NCBI RefSeq assembly: GCF_013283855.1
Contig: NZ_CP054056.1
Coordinates: 372,001-436,000 of the forward strand
DNA length: 64,000 nucleotides
Direction: 5' to 3'
Source of the DNA: Aquiluna borgnonia
GTDB taxonomy: Bacteria > Actinomycetota > Actinomycetes > Actinomycetales > Microbacteriaceae
Part shown: one piece after another, positions 16,662 through 26,913 of the stretch
Position numbering within the stretch: the first letter of the stretch is position 1
How the letters are laid out: each line of letters begins with the position of its first letter
Made by a program: the position numbers and the translations under genes
The notes under the pieces: generated by a model
The model's database searches: none
Told to the model about the DNA's origin: nothing
What the model saw: only the letters and a program-made list of their open reading frames with translations

Positions 16662-19600
16662 CAGCCCTGAAATGCTCGCTGGATCAAGTCCGCTTGCTCA
16701 GCTGCGTGACGCTTAGCCGAACCGGATGCTGGCGATGCGGACGCCGGCCTTGCAACGGGGGTGAAGTTGATGCCGTATTTCGGCATGAACAGACCCATGT
16801 AGGTCCAGGGCCCCTGGTTCAGTGGCTCATCCTGAACCCAGCGCAGCTGGGCGTTCGGGAACTGAGAAATGGCTGCCTTCATCTCTTCAACCGGAGTTGG
16901 GTAGAGCTGCTCGACCCGGACGATGGCAGTTGTGCCATCGCCGCGCTTTTGGCTCTCGGCCAACAGATCCCAGTAGATCTTGCCCGAGCAGAACAGCACC
17001 TTCTGAACCTTATTCGGGTCAAGGTTCTGCTCGTCGTTGATCAGCGGCCTAAAGCTTCCGGTGGTGAAGTCCTCAACCGCAGAGGAGGCTGCCTTTAGGC
17101 GGAGCATCGACTTAGGTGCGAACACCACCAGTGGGCGCTTGGGTGTGGAGAATGCCTGCCTGCGCAGCAGGTGGAAGTGGGAGGCTGGCGTGGAGGGCTG
17201 AGCAACGGTCATGTTGTTCTCAGCACACAGCTGCAGGAACCGTTCGATTCTCGCAGAGGAGTGGTCCGGGCCCTGGCCTTCGTAGCCGTGAGGCAGCAGC
17301 AGGACAACCGAGGAGAACTGGTTCCACTTCTGCTCGGCAGAGGAAATAAACTCGTCCAAAATGGTCTGAGCGCCGTTTACGAAGTCACCGAACTGAGCTT
17401 CCCAGAGGGTTAGCGAATCTGGCAGCTCAACTGAGTAGCCGTACTCAAAGCCCAAGGCTGCATACTCGCTCAAAAGTGAGTTGTAGACCCTGAACTGGGC
17501 CTGCTGCTCGCTAATGAACTGCAGCGGCATCCACTCCTGGCCGGTGAGTCGATCGTGGAAGCTTGCGTGACGCTGCACGAATGTGCCTCGTCTAGCGTCC
17601 TGTCCGGCAAGGCGAACGTTTACGCCCTCAACCAATAGTGACCCGAAGGCAAGCAGCTCGCCAAAGCCCCAGTCGATGCCACCCTCACGGCTCATTTCAA
17701 CGCGCTTTTGAAGGAGTTGAGCGAGCTTGGGGTGAACATTGAAGCCCTCTGGCTGGTTGGCGTGAGCATTTCCGATTGCCTCAACCAGTTCCCTGGCAAT
17801 TGCGGTTGGGCGGGCAACCTGCTGCTTCTCGCTAGCTGTGGTACCGATGCCAACTGGGCGCTCTGGCAGAGCGACTGGCTGGCTCATGGCCTCGTGAACA
17901 TCAATGAACGCCTTTTCCAGGTTGGCCTGGAAGGCTGCGTTAGCAGCGTCAAATTCTTCCTGGCTGATGTCTCCGCGACCCACCAGGTTCTCCAGGTACA
18001 GGGTGCGGACACTGCGCTTGTGCTCAATCAGGTTGTACATCAGCGGCTGAGTCATCGAAGGGTCATCGCCCTCGTTGTGACCGCGTCTGCGGTAGCAGAC
18101 GATGTCGATGACTACGTCCTTCTTGAATTCCTGACGGTACTCGAAGGCCAGTCGGGAGACTCTCACTACCGCCTCAGGGTCATCGCCGTTGACGTGGAAG
18201 ATCGGTGCCTGAATCGCCTTGGCCACATCGGTTGAGTAAACCGAAGTTCTGGAGTCCTTGGGCAGGGTGGTAAAGCCCACCTGGTTGTTCACCACGATGT
18301 GGACGGTTCCGCCAACGTTGTAGCCCTCTAGGCCACTCATCTGCATGGTTTCTGGAACCACGCCCTGACCGATGAACGCGGCATCGCCGTGGATCAGGAT
18401 CGGCAGTACCGGGAAGTTCTCTGGGTTTCCGAGTCGGTCCTGCTTGGCCCGGACAATCCCCTCGAGAACCGGGTTTACCGCCTCGAGGTGTGAAGGGTTA
18501 GCAGCCAGGGAAACCTTAACGGTTGAGCCATCGGTGCAGGTGAAGACCCCTTCGGTTCCAAGGTGATACTTCACGTCTCCCGAACCCTGAACACTCTTGG
18601 TGTCGGTGGACCCTTCAAATTCCCGGAATACCTGGCCGTAGGTCTTACCGGCAACGTTGGTTAGTACGTTCAGGCGACCGCGGTGGGCCATGGCGATGGC
18701 AACCTCATCCATGCCAGCATGAGCTGCATTCTGCAGAATCTCATCGAGCGATGGAATCAGTGACTCGCCACCTTCGAGGGAGAAGCGCTTCTGCCCAACA
18801 AACTTGGTCTGCAGGAAGGTCTCAAAAGCCTCCGCCTCGTTCAGCTTGTTCAGAATTCTGAACTGCTCTTCCTTGGTGGGCTTTTGGTAGGGGCGCTCAA
18901 GTTTTTCCTGGAACCACTCGCGCTCGGCTGGGTTCTGGATGTGCATGTACTCCACACCCACGGTGCGGCAGTAGCTATCCCTGAGGATTCCAAGCATGTT
19001 GCGGAACTTGGCCTTGGTGCGACCGCCGAAGCCACCGGTCTTAAAGGTTCGGTCTAGATCCCAAAGGCTTAGACCGTAGGAGCGAATATCCAGGTCTGGG
19101 TGCCAGCGCTGCTGGTACTCCAGTGGGTCCACATCTGCAATCAGGTGACCGCGAACGCGGAAGGCGTTGATGTACTCCTGAATTCGGGTGTTCTTGCCAC
19201 TTTGGTCCGAGAGGTCCCAGTGGAAATCGTTGACCCAAACCACTGGGGAGTAGGGAATCCTCATGTCCGCAAAGATCTTGTCGTAGAAACCGCGCTCACC
19301 AAGCAGTAGCTCGTTGATGATCTTCAAGAACTCGCCGCTTCCGGCACCCTGAATCACGCGGTGGTCGTAGGTGGAGGTGAGGGTGAGAATCTTGCCAATG
19401 CCCTGCTCGGCAAGCATTTCCTCGGCCATGCCCTGGAACTGCGCTGGGTAATCCAGCGCACCGACACCGACGATGCAGCCCTGACCTCGGGTCAGCCTTG
19501 GAACCGAGTGAACTGTTCCGATGCCGCCTGGGTTGGTTAGCGAAATTGTGGTGCCGGCAAAATCCTCGGCGGTCAGCTTATTGTCTCTAGCCTTTCTAAC

Positions 19601-20401
19601 CAGGGTCTCGTAGGCGGAGACAAACTCTGCGAAGTTCAGCTTCTGGGCGCGCTTGATGTTTGGAACAAGCAGCGCCCGGGTGCCGTCAGGCTTTGGAATG
19701 TCAATCGCTAGTCCGAAATTGATGTTGGCTGGAGTAACAGCTGCGGGCTTGCCGTCGACCTCGTCGTAAAAAACATTTTGGCTGGGGAACTCTTTGAGGG
19801 CCTGCACCACCGCATAGCCAATCAGGTGGGTGAAAGAAACTTTTCCACCTCTGGTGCGTTTGAGGTGAGAGTTAATAACGATGCGGTTATCAATCAGCAA
19901 CTTGGCTGGCACTTGTCGCACGCTGGTAGCGGTGGGGATAGAGAGTGACGCGTCCATGTTTGACGCAAGAGTCTTGGCCATGCCTCGGAGAATGTTGACC
20001 TCGGGCTGCTCCTCATCCTCGGCACCAACTACCGGCATTGAACCTGTGGCAGCTGGCAAGTCAGCGGGAACCGGAGCGTTTGAAGGCGCTAGGGAGGAAG
20101 TCTTGGCGACCGGAATGGTAATTGCCTCGGTGACCGGGGCCGGTGCGGAGGCGTCAAAACTCTGCACCACGGTGGAGTCGGTGTTGATGATTTTTAGTGA
20201 GCCGGTCGTTGGTTCGCCGGAGTCGAAAACCGGGGCTGGCACAACCTGGGGCTGCTGAGTAAGCGCATAGCGCTCGAGGATTGGCCACCAAGATTTGTCA
20301 ACTGCGTCGGGGTTGGTGAGCCACTGCCCATACATCTCGGCAACGAGCCACTCGTTAGCGCCAAAATCCGATTCGGAATTGTGATTGTCGACTGACGACA
20401 A
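16661..20401 (-). CDS. kgd: Multifunctional 2-oxoglutarate decarboxylase/dehydrogenase (Kgd, OdhA type)
   Basis: One 1246-aa chain unites an E2-like succinyltransferase core and a thiamine diphosphate E1, the form found only in actinobacteria. Residues 14-45 (FGANEWLVAEMYGQW) are the N-terminal helix; 46-130 is a Pro/Ala-rich linker; 135-375 is the E2 acyltransferase core with DHRVIQGAGSGEF (H347); the rest is E1, with HRGRLNVL, the ThDP motif GDAAFIGQG...VVNNQVGF and a C-terminal transketolase-like domain. No lipoyl domain is present, as usual. It acts in the TCA cycle. TTG start with AAAGGGG 5 nt upstream. Confidence 0.95.
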   Translation of the reverse strand: MSSVDNHNSESDFGANEWLVAEMYGQWLTNPDAVDKSWWPILERYALTQQPQVVPAPVFDSGEPTTGSLKIINTDSTVVQSFDASAPAPVTEAITIPVAKTSSLAPSNAPVPADLPAATGSMPVVGAEDEEQPEVNILRGMAKTLASNMDASLSIPTATSVRQVPAKLLIDNRIVINSHLKRTRGGKVSFTHLIGYAVVQALKEFPSQNVFYDEVDGKPAAVTPANINFGLAIDIPKPDGTRALLVPNIKRAQKLNFAEFVSAYETLVRKARDNKLTAEDFAGTTISLTNPGGIGTVHSVPRLTRGQGCIVGVGALDYPAQFQGMAEEMLAEQGIGKILTLTSTYDHRVIQGAGSGEFLKIINELLLGERGFYDKIFADMRIPYSPVVWVNDFHWDLSDQSGKNTRIQEYINAFRVRGHLIADVDPLEYQQRWHPDLDIRSYGLSLWDLDRTFKTGGFGGRTKAKFRNMLGILRDSYCRTVGVEYMHIQNPAEREWFQEKLERPYQKPTKEEQFRILNKLNEAEAFETFLQTKFVGQKRFSLEGGESLIPSLDEILQNAAHAGMDEVAIAMAHRGRLNVLTNVAGKTYGQVFREFEGSTDTKSVQGSGDVKYHLGTEGVFTCTDGSTVKVSLAANPSHLEAVNPVLEGIVRAKQDRLGNPENFPVLPILIHGDAAFIGQGVVPETMQMSGLEGYNVGGTVHIVVNNQVGFTTLPKDSRTSVYSTDVAKAIQAPIFHVNGDDPEAVVRVSRLAFEYRQEFKKDVVIDIVCYRRRGHNEGDDPSMTQPLMYNLIEHKRSVRTLYLENLVGRGDISQEEFDAANAAFQANLEKAFIDVHEAMSQPVALPERPVGIGTTASEKQQVARPTAIARELVEAIGNAHANQPEGFNVHPKLAQLLQKRVEMSREGGIDWGFGELLAFGSLLVEGVNVRLAGQDARRGTFVQRHASFHDRLTGQEWMPLQFISEQQAQFRVYNSLLSEYAALGFEYGYSVELPDSLTLWEAQFGDFVNGAQTILDEFISSAEQKWNQFSSVVLLLPHGYEGQGPDHSSARIERFLQLCAENNMTVAQPSTPASHFHLLRRQAFSTPKRPLVVFAPKSMLRLKAASSAVEDFTTGSFRPLINDEQNLDPNKVQKVLFCSGKIYWDLLAESQKRGDGTTAIVRVEQLYPTPVEEMKAAISQFPNAQLRWVQDEPLNQGPWTYMGLFMPKYGINFTPVARPASASPASGSAKRHAAEQADLIQRAFQG

Positions 20402-20442
20402 GGGTGCCCCTTTGAACTATTCCAACAAACCAAATCTAAGTC

Positions 20443-20460
20443 TAGCCATCTCGCTGGCTA
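20443..20460. promoter_or_regulatory. Inverted repeat between kgd and the CNNM gene
   Basis: TAGCCA (20443-20448) and TGGCTA (20455-20460) form an 18-bp dyad with a 6-bp spacer in the middle of the 111-bp divergent gap. A TATAGT hexamer on the plus strand (20459-20464) overlaps its right arm. It could be an operator for kgd, the CNNM gene or both. Confidence 0.3.
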
Positions 20461-20512
20461 TAGTTGGAGATGAAATGGAGCCAGATAAACGCAACTGGCA
20501 GCAGGGGAACTA

Positions 20513-21820
20513 ATGTCCGATTACCTGCTGCTACTTTTTGGCGTTCTGCTCACCATTGGAACCGGCCTTTTTGTCGCGAGTGAATTTTCCCTGATCAATG
20601 TCGAGCGCATCGAGCTCGAGGCGATGCGTGAGAATGGCCAAAAGGGCCTGGATCTTCCAATCGCGGCGGTTGCCAAGACCTCAACCCACCTCTCAGCTGC
20701 CCAGCTGGGAATCACCCTCACCACGCTGCTTACAGGTTTTGTGGCAGAGCCATCCCTCTCCAGGCTGCTGACTCCCTGGCTGAGCGAGATTGGCGTTTCT
20801 CAAGATTTGATTTCTGGATTCAGCATCGCCCTGGCGATGACAATCGCAACCCTGGTGTCATTCCTGATTGGCGAGCTGGTTCCCAAGAACATGGCACTGA
20901 GCTCCCCGGTAAAAGTACTGAAGCTCGTGGTTGGGTTCCAGGTTGCCTTCAGTTGGCTGTTCAAGCCGCTGATCTGGTTCCTAAATCAAAATGGAAACTG
21001 GCTGGTGCGCCGCTTTGGAATTGAGCCAAAGGAAGAGCTCTCCTCCGCACGCTCGCCCCAGGAACTTGCAGCTTTGGTGCGCCGCAGTGCCCACCTCGGA
21101 TCACTGGAGCAAGACACCGCCCAGTTACTGGAAAAGACCATTTCGCTCTCTTCGCTTTTAGCCAATGACATCATGACCCCAAGGCCAAAGATGCACTCCC
21201 TGGAGCGATCTCAGACCGCGGCAGATCTCATTGACCTGGCTCGCAGCACCGGTCACTCGCGCTTCCCGGTGGAGGGTGAGGATGAGGATGACATCGTTGG
21301 AGTGGTTCACCTCAAGCGAGCGATATCAGTTCCGATTGAGCGCCGAGCACTCGTGCCAATTTCCGCCCTGATGGTTGAACCGGTCAGGGTTCCAGAGACC
21401 ATGCCACTTGATGCGCTGATTTTGCAGCTGCGCGGTAAAGGACTGCAGTTTGGCGTGGTGATCGACGAATACGGCGGCACAGCCGGCATCGTGACCCTCG
21501 AGGATGCCATCGAAGAACTGGTCGGTGAACTGGATGATGAGCACGACAAGGCTCGATCCCAGGTCGTTAGTTTTTCCGACGGTTCGCTGACTTTCTCGGG
21601 AATGCTGCGACCCGCGGAGCTGCGAGAGCACGGGCTTGCGGTTGCTGAAGACGAAGACTACGACACCATCTCGGGCTTCCTCATGAGCGAGCTAGAGAAG
21701 ATTCCCGAGGTTGGAGACTCAGTCGCCATAACCGCCGGCACGCTAAGCGTGATCCGGATGGATGGCAGGCGAGTGGACCGAGTGAAATTTGTTCCGCTGG
21801 AGGCTAATGATGTCCAGTGA
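20513..21820 (+). CDS. CNNM/CBS-domain membrane protein (hemolysin C/TlyC family), first copy
   Basis: A 435-aa member of the CNNM/CorC family linked to magnesium or other cation efflux; the old name hemolysin is misleading. It has an N-terminal DUF21 membrane domain (about residues 1-190, with ASEFSLINVERIELEAM and the QLGITLTTLLTGFVAEPS block), two CBS domains with the DIMTPRPKM linker (about 210-330) and a C-terminal CorC-HlyC domain. Start supported by AGGGGA 6 nt upstream. A paralogue overlaps its end. Confidence 0.9.
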   Translation: MSDYLLLLFGVLLTIGTGLFVASEFSLINVERIELEAMRENGQKGLDLPIAAVAKTSTHLSAAQLGITLTTLLTGFVAEPSLSRLLTPWLSEIGVSQDLISGFSIALAMTIATLVSFLIGELVPKNMALSSPVKVLKLVVGFQVAFSWLFKPLIWFLNQNGNWLVRRFGIEPKEELSSARSPQELAALVRRSAHLGSLEQDTAQLLEKTISLSSLLANDIMTPRPKMHSLERSQTAADLIDLARSTGHSRFPVEGEDEDDIVGVVHLKRAISVPIERRALVPISALMVEPVRVPETMPLDALILQLRGKGLQFGVVIDEYGGTAGIVTLEDAIEELVGELDDEHDKARSQVVSFSDGSLTFSGMLRPAELREHGLAVAEDEDYDTISGFLMSELEKIPEVGDSVAITAGTLSVIRMDGRRVDRVKFVPLEANDVQ

Positions 21821-22847
21821 TTTGATGGGGCTGGTCTGGCTCGTAGTGCTGCTGATCTCTAACGCATTTTTCGTTGGGGCGGAATTTGCCGTGATATCAG
21901 CAAGGCGAGCCCAGATTGAACCCAAGGCAGAAGCTGGAAATACAGCAGCCAAGATCACCCTGCGGGGAATGGAGCGGGTCTCGCTGATGCTGGCAACCGC
22001 CCAGCTGGGAATTACCGTGTCTTCACTTTTGATCCTGTTGATTGCAGAGCCCTCGATACACCACCTGCTCGAGGTTCCGCTTCATGCCATTGGGCTCTCC
22101 GATGACCTGGTATCCGTGGTCTCTTTCAGCACTGCCCTAATACTGGTCACCTACCTCCACGTTGTGCTGGGCGAAATGCTCCCCAAGAACATTGCAATCG
22201 CTATTCCGGACAAGTCGGCTCTGGCGCTGACGCCAATTCTCTTTGCAATCGCAACCCTAGTTAGCCCGCTGGTGAAGAGCCTTAACGCCGTCTCTAACCT
22301 GATCCTCAGAGCCTTTGGCTTTACCCCGAGGGATGAGGCAGACAACGCCTACACCCTCGAGGAAGTGGAAGGGATCGTAAACGAGAGCGCGAAGCTCGGA
22401 ACCTTGGAGGATGATTCCGGAACCATCCTGAAGGCCTTTGAGTTCACCGAGAAGACCGTTGCCGATGTTGCAGTCCCTATATCTCAGCTGGTGAGCTTGG
22501 GAATCACCGCAACCCCAGCAGAGCTTCAGCAAGCAGTTAGCGATCACGGCTTCTCGCGCTACCCGGTGATAAATGGCTCCAGTGAAATCATTGGCTACTG
22601 GCACATCAAGGACGCGCTCGCCAAGAGCGAGGCAGAGCTTGACCGAAGCCTGCCACCAAAGCGCCTCAGGCCAATGATTTCAATCCCGCAAACCGCTGAG
22701 CTCGAAGACGCACTCGCTCAGATGCGACGCTCCGGCGCCCATATCGCAAGAAGTTTTTCGGCAAGCGGAGAAATCGTCGGCTGCCTGTTCCTGGAGGACA
22801 TCATCGAGGAACTGGTTGGAGAGATTGAAGACGCGACCAGGCGCTAA
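21810..22847 (+). CDS. CNNM/CBS-domain membrane protein, second copy
   Basis: A 345-aa paralogue of the preceding gene: DUF21 membrane domain (SNAFFVGAEFAVISARRAQIE, then ATAQLGITVSSLLILLIAEPS), CBS pair, but no C-terminal CorC domain, which explains its shorter length. Two ATG codons are in tandem (21807, 21810); I take the second, with GGAGG 6 nt upstream inside the previous gene. The two genes overlap and probably form a heteromeric cation transporter (inference). It ends in a CTAA shared with the convergent ABC gene. Confidence 0.88.
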   Translation: MSSDLMGLVWLVVLLISNAFFVGAEFAVISARRAQIEPKAEAGNTAAKITLRGMERVSLMLATAQLGITVSSLLILLIAEPSIHHLLEVPLHAIGLSDDLVSVVSFSTALILVTYLHVVLGEMLPKNIAIAIPDKSALALTPILFAIATLVSPLVKSLNAVSNLILRAFGFTPRDEADNAYTLEEVEGIVNESAKLGTLEDDSGTILKAFEFTEKTVADVAVPISQLVSLGITATPAELQQAVSDHGFSRYPVINGSSEIIGYWHIKDALAKSEAELDRSLPPKRLRPMISIPQTAELEDALAQMRRSGAHIARSFSASGEIVGCLFLEDIIEELVGEIEDATRR

Positions 22848-24625
22848 GAGCTAAGCCCCATCAACTCAACCGCCTGGTTGAAATCTGGAACCTTGGCTTT
22901 GAGCTCGGCAAAGGTTCCTTCGGCAACCACTTCGCCCTCTTTGAGATAGACAATCTTGTCGCTGTTTAAGACAGTCGAGAGTCGGTGGGCAATCAGCACG
23001 ATGGTTAGCTCCCCGCGAAGCGAATCCAGCATCTGAGCAATCTTGGATTCGGTCTCTGCATCCAGAGCACTGGTTGCCTCGTCCAGGAAAAGAATCTTTG
23101 GTTTACGGTAGAGGGCTCTAGCTAGGCCTAGGCGCTGAATTTCTCCACCGGATAACTGACCGGCATCGGGCTGAATTTCCAAATCCAAACCTGCCTCGGC
23201 GTTCACAAAATGCCCAAGACCCGCGCTCTGCAGGCAGCTAGCTGCCCAGTCCCTGTCAGTTTGATCATCCGGAACCAGTGAAACATTTTGAGACAGCGAA
23301 CCGGTAACCAGGTGGGGGCGCTGCGGCACGAGCCCGACGATTCCAGGCTGAGCCTCAATCAGGTGTATTGGGTGATTGCCGGAGAGTAGTACTTCGCCAG
23401 ATTGAGCTTCTCGGAACCCAAGTGCTAAATCAAAGATTGTGGTTTTACCAGCACCGGATGGCCCAACCAGAGCAGTCTTTTGACCCGGTTCAGCCCTAAA
23501 GCTAACCCCGCGAACCACCTGTGCATCGGGTCCGTAGGAGAAGTGAACGGCTTTGAACTCTAGGGAGATTGGACCGTCTGCGATTGATGATTCGAGTGAA
23601 GCCCTTGATTCAGCCGACTCTTTTTTGAGGAGAATCTCATAGGCCTCTTGACCGATAGCGGCACCATTCAGCATTTGGTTCCAGGCTGCTTGCAGCGGCA
23701 AAAGCGAGGCAACCAAACGCAAACCACCGGCCATGAACACACCTATGGTGACTGCCTGGGATGGGATGTCGCTAAATATGACTACCCCGCCCAAGAAAGC
23801 AAAAATTCCAAGGATCAGGGAGGTCTCCACCACGTAGCGGGGGAGGCCATAGAGGACAAAGAGAACCGCTGAGCCGTCAGCAGCTTGCGATCTTGCTTTG
23901 GCAAATTTCTCGAGCCAAGCTTCTGAAACTCCCGCTAGCTGAGACTCTCGCTTTATGCCGAAGAGGTCCTTTGTGGTGCGCAGAGAAACTTCGTACCCCG
24001 CTTGCTGACGAGTTGAATTTGACCGAATCTTCCTGGATGACAGACGGTTCAAGAGCGCAAGAACAATCCCTAAAAATACAAAAAGTGAGACAGAAGCCAG
24101 TGGATTGATAAAAAGAAATGCACCAACAATCGCTACTGCCAGAGCTGACTCTGAAATCAGAAGGTATCGAGCCTTTAGAAAATCTCCAAGTGACTCACTA
24201 GCTCGCACAACCTTGTTTTGAAAGGCGCTGAGTGAATCTTGCTCGTTCGAGGCATCGTGCTTGAAGAAGTGGTCCGCCATCTGCCTCGAAAACTTTGATT
24301 CGACTCTGGCAACTCGCTTTGCTGAGACAAGGCTTAGCCACACGGAAAGCAGGGATTTGCTGACAAAAACAACCACCACCGCGAACGCGACCAAAATGGC
24401 TTCGCGCTCTGTGATTTTCAACGTGCCGATGATGGGAAGTGAGAGCACAGACTGCGCGCCTCCTGAGGTGAAACCTCCAAAAACCGTTGCCAAGAGCGCT
24501 ACTCCAGCCAGCCCAACGAGGTCCAGCAGGTTTGCCCCGATACGAGCAAATGCCAACAGCATCAAAGCCAGACGATCGGCCTTTGGCACAACCGCTTTGA
24601 TGGTGAAAAAGTTCAGCTTGGACAT
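22844..24625 (-). CDS. ABC exporter, fused permease-ATPase (possible lipid or glycan flippase)
   Basis: A 593-aa half-transporter: six-helix type IV membrane domain (about 1-330), then the nucleotide-binding domain with Walker A GPSGAGKTT, signature LSGGEIQRLGLARAL, Walker B ILFLDEATSALD and the H-loop IAHRLST. The substrate is unknown; its general look recalls PglK/MsbA-type flippases, but no glycan gene adjoins it here. Preceded by the OYE gene (41 bp) on the same strand. Confidence 0.82.
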   Translation of the reverse strand: MSKLNFFTIKAVVPKADRLALMLLAFARIGANLLDLVGLAGVALLATVFGGFTSGGAQSVLSLPIIGTLKITEREAILVAFAVVVVFVSKSLLSVWLSLVSAKRVARVESKFSRQMADHFFKHDASNEQDSLSAFQNKVVRASESLGDFLKARYLLISESALAVAIVGAFLFINPLASVSLFVFLGIVLALLNRLSSRKIRSNSTRQQAGYEVSLRTTKDLFGIKRESQLAGVSEAWLEKFAKARSQAADGSAVLFVLYGLPRYVVETSLILGIFAFLGGVVIFSDIPSQAVTIGVFMAGGLRLVASLLPLQAAWNQMLNGAAIGQEAYEILLKKESAESRASLESSIADGPISLEFKAVHFSYGPDAQVVRGVSFRAEPGQKTALVGPSGAGKTTIFDLALGFREAQSGEVLLSGNHPIHLIEAQPGIVGLVPQRPHLVTGSLSQNVSLVPDDQTDRDWAASCLQSAGLGHFVNAEAGLDLEIQPDAGQLSGGEIQRLGLARALYRKPKILFLDEATSALDAETESKIAQMLDSLRGELTIVLIAHRLSTVLNSDKIVYLKEGEVVAEGTFAELKAKVPDFNQAVELMGLSS

Positions 24626-24666
24626 TCAGCTCCTAAACGCCAGTAGTTTAGTTTGCCCAGTGTGCT

Positions 24667-25743
24667 TTAGGCAGTTGGCCACTTTCCCCGCTCATACTGG
24701 ATTGGCCAATCAATACCTTCGCCTAGCTCGTGAGCCGCTCGCAATCCCAGGAACGGATCTCTTAGGAATTCGCGGCCAACTAGAACCACGTCAACCTCTC
24801 CGGATTCCAGGATGGCCTCGGCCTGTGCTGCGTTGGTGATTTGCCCAACCGCACCGACCGATGAACCCGAGCGTTCGTGGACAGTCTGGGCCAGGGGAAC
24901 CTGGTAGCCGGGGCCAGATGGAATCTTGACCCCGGTGATTAGCCCTCCGGAGGAGATGTCAAATAAATCTGCCCCCAGCTCAGCGGCCCAGCGGGCAACC
25001 TGACTGGTTTGCTCAGGGTCCCAACCGCCCTCCACGTAGTCGGTTGCGCTGAAGCGAACCAAAAGAGGAACCCCGCTGCCGATTGCGCTTCTGACCTCGT
25101 CAACGATGTCCAGCAGGAACCTGGCTCTATTCTCGAGGCTTCCGCCGTATTGGTCAGATCGTTTATTGCTGATGGGGCTTAGGAACTGGTGGAGGAGGTA
25201 GCCGTGAGCGGCGTGAATCTCCAATGCATCGAACCCGGCCTCTACGGCCCGCAGAGCTGCCTCTTTGAAATCCGTTACCAACCCTGGAATCTCATCGGTC
25301 TCCAGCATTCTCGGTGCCAGGTAACCCGGGAAGGCCTCAGCGGTTGAGGAGTAGGTTTGCCAACCGCCTTCACTCGGAGAAATAGACCCGGAACCAGATT
25401 GCATGCGGTGGGTGGAAGCCTTGCGACCAGCATGTGCAAGCTGAATTGCCGTTGCGCTGCCCTGCTGGTGAATGAAGTCATTAACCCTGCGCCAAGCCTC
25501 AACCTGCTCGTGGTTCCAAAGACCAGGGCACCAGGGAGTGATCCGACCCTCTGGGTTTACCCCCGAAGCCTCAGCCATGACTAAACCTGCACCACCAAGT
25601 GCTCGAGCTCCCAGGTGAACCAGGTGGAAATCCCCAACCACGCCATCTTGGTTTTCGCAGGAGTACATGCACATCGGCGAGACCCAGAGTCGGTTTTTTA
25701 CCTCTAGGTTGCGAATCTTGATGGGTGTAAAGAGTTTGCTCAT
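24667..25743 (-). CDS. Old yellow enzyme family NADH:flavin oxidoreductase (YqjM-like)
   Basis: An FMN-dependent ene-reductase (358 aa) that reduces activated C=C bonds with NAD(P)H and is often tied to stress or detoxification. The YqjM subgroup is shown by C25 and Y27 in SPMCMYS, by AGRKAS and by the FMN/substrate histidines in HAAHGYLLHQFLSP. I start at MSKLFTPIKIRN rather than at an extension 63 bp upstream with no family match. It starts inside the stop of the MFS gene (ATGA). Confidence 0.9.
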   Translation of the reverse strand: MSKLFTPIKIRNLEVKNRLWVSPMCMYSCENQDGVVGDFHLVHLGARALGGAGLVMAEASGVNPEGRITPWCPGLWNHEQVEAWRRVNDFIHQQGSATAIQLAHAGRKASTHRMQSGSGSISPSEGGWQTYSSTAEAFPGYLAPRMLETDEIPGLVTDFKEAALRAVEAGFDALEIHAAHGYLLHQFLSPISNKRSDQYGGSLENRARFLLDIVDEVRSAIGSGVPLLVRFSATDYVEGGWDPEQTSQVARWAAELGADLFDISSGGLITGVKIPSGPGYQVPLAQTVHERSGSSVGAVGQITNAAQAEAILESGEVDVVLVGREFLRDPFLGLRAAHELGEGIDWPIQYERGKWPTA

Positions 25744-26903
25744 TTTTCCAATTTCTGCAGTTTTGAATAGCTCAAGACAATAAAGATTCCCAGCACCGCA
25801 CCCCAACCAATGGCGATGTTTAGTTCAAGTGAGTTGGTGAGTAGCCCGATGATTGATGGACCGGCTAGACCACCGATGTAGGTGATGCCAACCACCTGCG
25901 CCATGTTCCTACCCGAGTGACTGGCCTCACCAATCTCACCGGCTTCTGCAAATAGCTGCGGAACGACCCCCGAGATTCCAAGACCGAGCAGGAACCAGAA
26001 CACCAGGGAAATTTCGTAGCTTGGGGCAATGGCCTGCAGGCCAATAGCCACGGCACTGGCCAGTGAGCCCCAGCGAATAATGAAGCCCCTGCCCTTGGCC
26101 TCAACGATGCGGTCAATAAAAATACGACCCAAAATCATGCCGATGTTGAAGGCAGCTAGTCCCCAGGCAGCCAGAGACACCGAGGCGTTTTGAATATCAA
26201 TCAAATAAAGAGCCGACCAGTCCTGGGCAACGCCCTCAACAATGGCACCGCTGGCCGACATCAGGCCGGCCAAAATTACGAAGGCCAGCACTCGCCGATT
26301 GGCTTTACTCGCTGCCTTGTTGGCCTGCTTGTTATCACGGCTGGCCACCGGCTCATTTGGCAGCAGCCAGCTGGCGATGAAAAACCCGATCACACTGAGT
26401 AAGAGTCCATAGACCGGCAGGGTTTGGCTCTGGGTGAATCCCGCACCGATTGTTGCGTATCCAAGGGCAGCACCGAGCAAACCTCCCACCGACCAAAACA
26501 GGTGAAAGAAAGTAAAGATTGCCCTGTGGTTTGCCTTTTCAACCTGCAGAGCCGCCGCGTTCATCGGAACATCTATGCCCGCAAGCCCAAAGCCGATCCC
26601 GACAATGGCAAGCCCGAGGGTGATTGGGTTACCCGCGAATGCCGGCCCTAGCAGCGACAGCCCAACAATCACACCACCCAGTCTCGTAGTGGTTTTCGCC
26701 CCGATGTGATCAATTAGCCAGCCGCCAAGCTGCATCGCGGCATAGCCGCCAACACCTGAGAGCATCAGCAAAAATCCCAATGTCGAGTAGTCAATACCGA
26801 CGGTTTTTTGAATCAGGGGGATATGAACGGCCCAGAGTGCAAGGGCAGAGCCACCGGAGAGGAAAAAGAATGAAACTGCAATTTTGGCGCGCAATAAACT
26901 CAC
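25740..26903 (-). CDS. MFS transporter
   Basis: A 387-aa major facilitator with 12 predicted helices; the first is KIAVSFFFLSGGSALALWAVHIPLI. The pattern resembles FucP/YbjJ-like sugar or drug transporters, but the substrate cannot be read. I choose GTG 26901-26903, 10 bp after the metX stop; an upstream in-frame extension into metX would add 20 charged residues before helix 1 and is unlikely. It is cotranslated with the OYE gene. Confidence 0.82.
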   Translation of the reverse strand: MSLLRAKIAVSFFFLSGGSALALWAVHIPLIQKTVGIDYSTLGFLLMLSGVGGYAAMQLGGWLIDHIGAKTTTRLGGVIVGLSLLGPAFAGNPITLGLAIVGIGFGLAGIDVPMNAAALQVEKANHRAIFTFFHLFWSVGGLLGAALGYATIGAGFTQSQTLPVYGLLLSVIGFFIASWLLPNEPVASRDNKQANKAASKANRRVLAFVILAGLMSASGAIVEGVAQDWSALYLIDIQNASVSLAAWGLAAFNIGMILGRIFIDRIVEAKGRGFIIRWGSLASAVAIGLQAIAPSYEISLVFWFLLGLGISGVVPQLFAEAGEIGEASHSGRNMAQVVGITYIGGLAGPSIIGLLTNSLELNIAIGWGAVLGIFIVLSYSKLQKLEK

Positions 26904-26913
26904 GAGAGCAAGC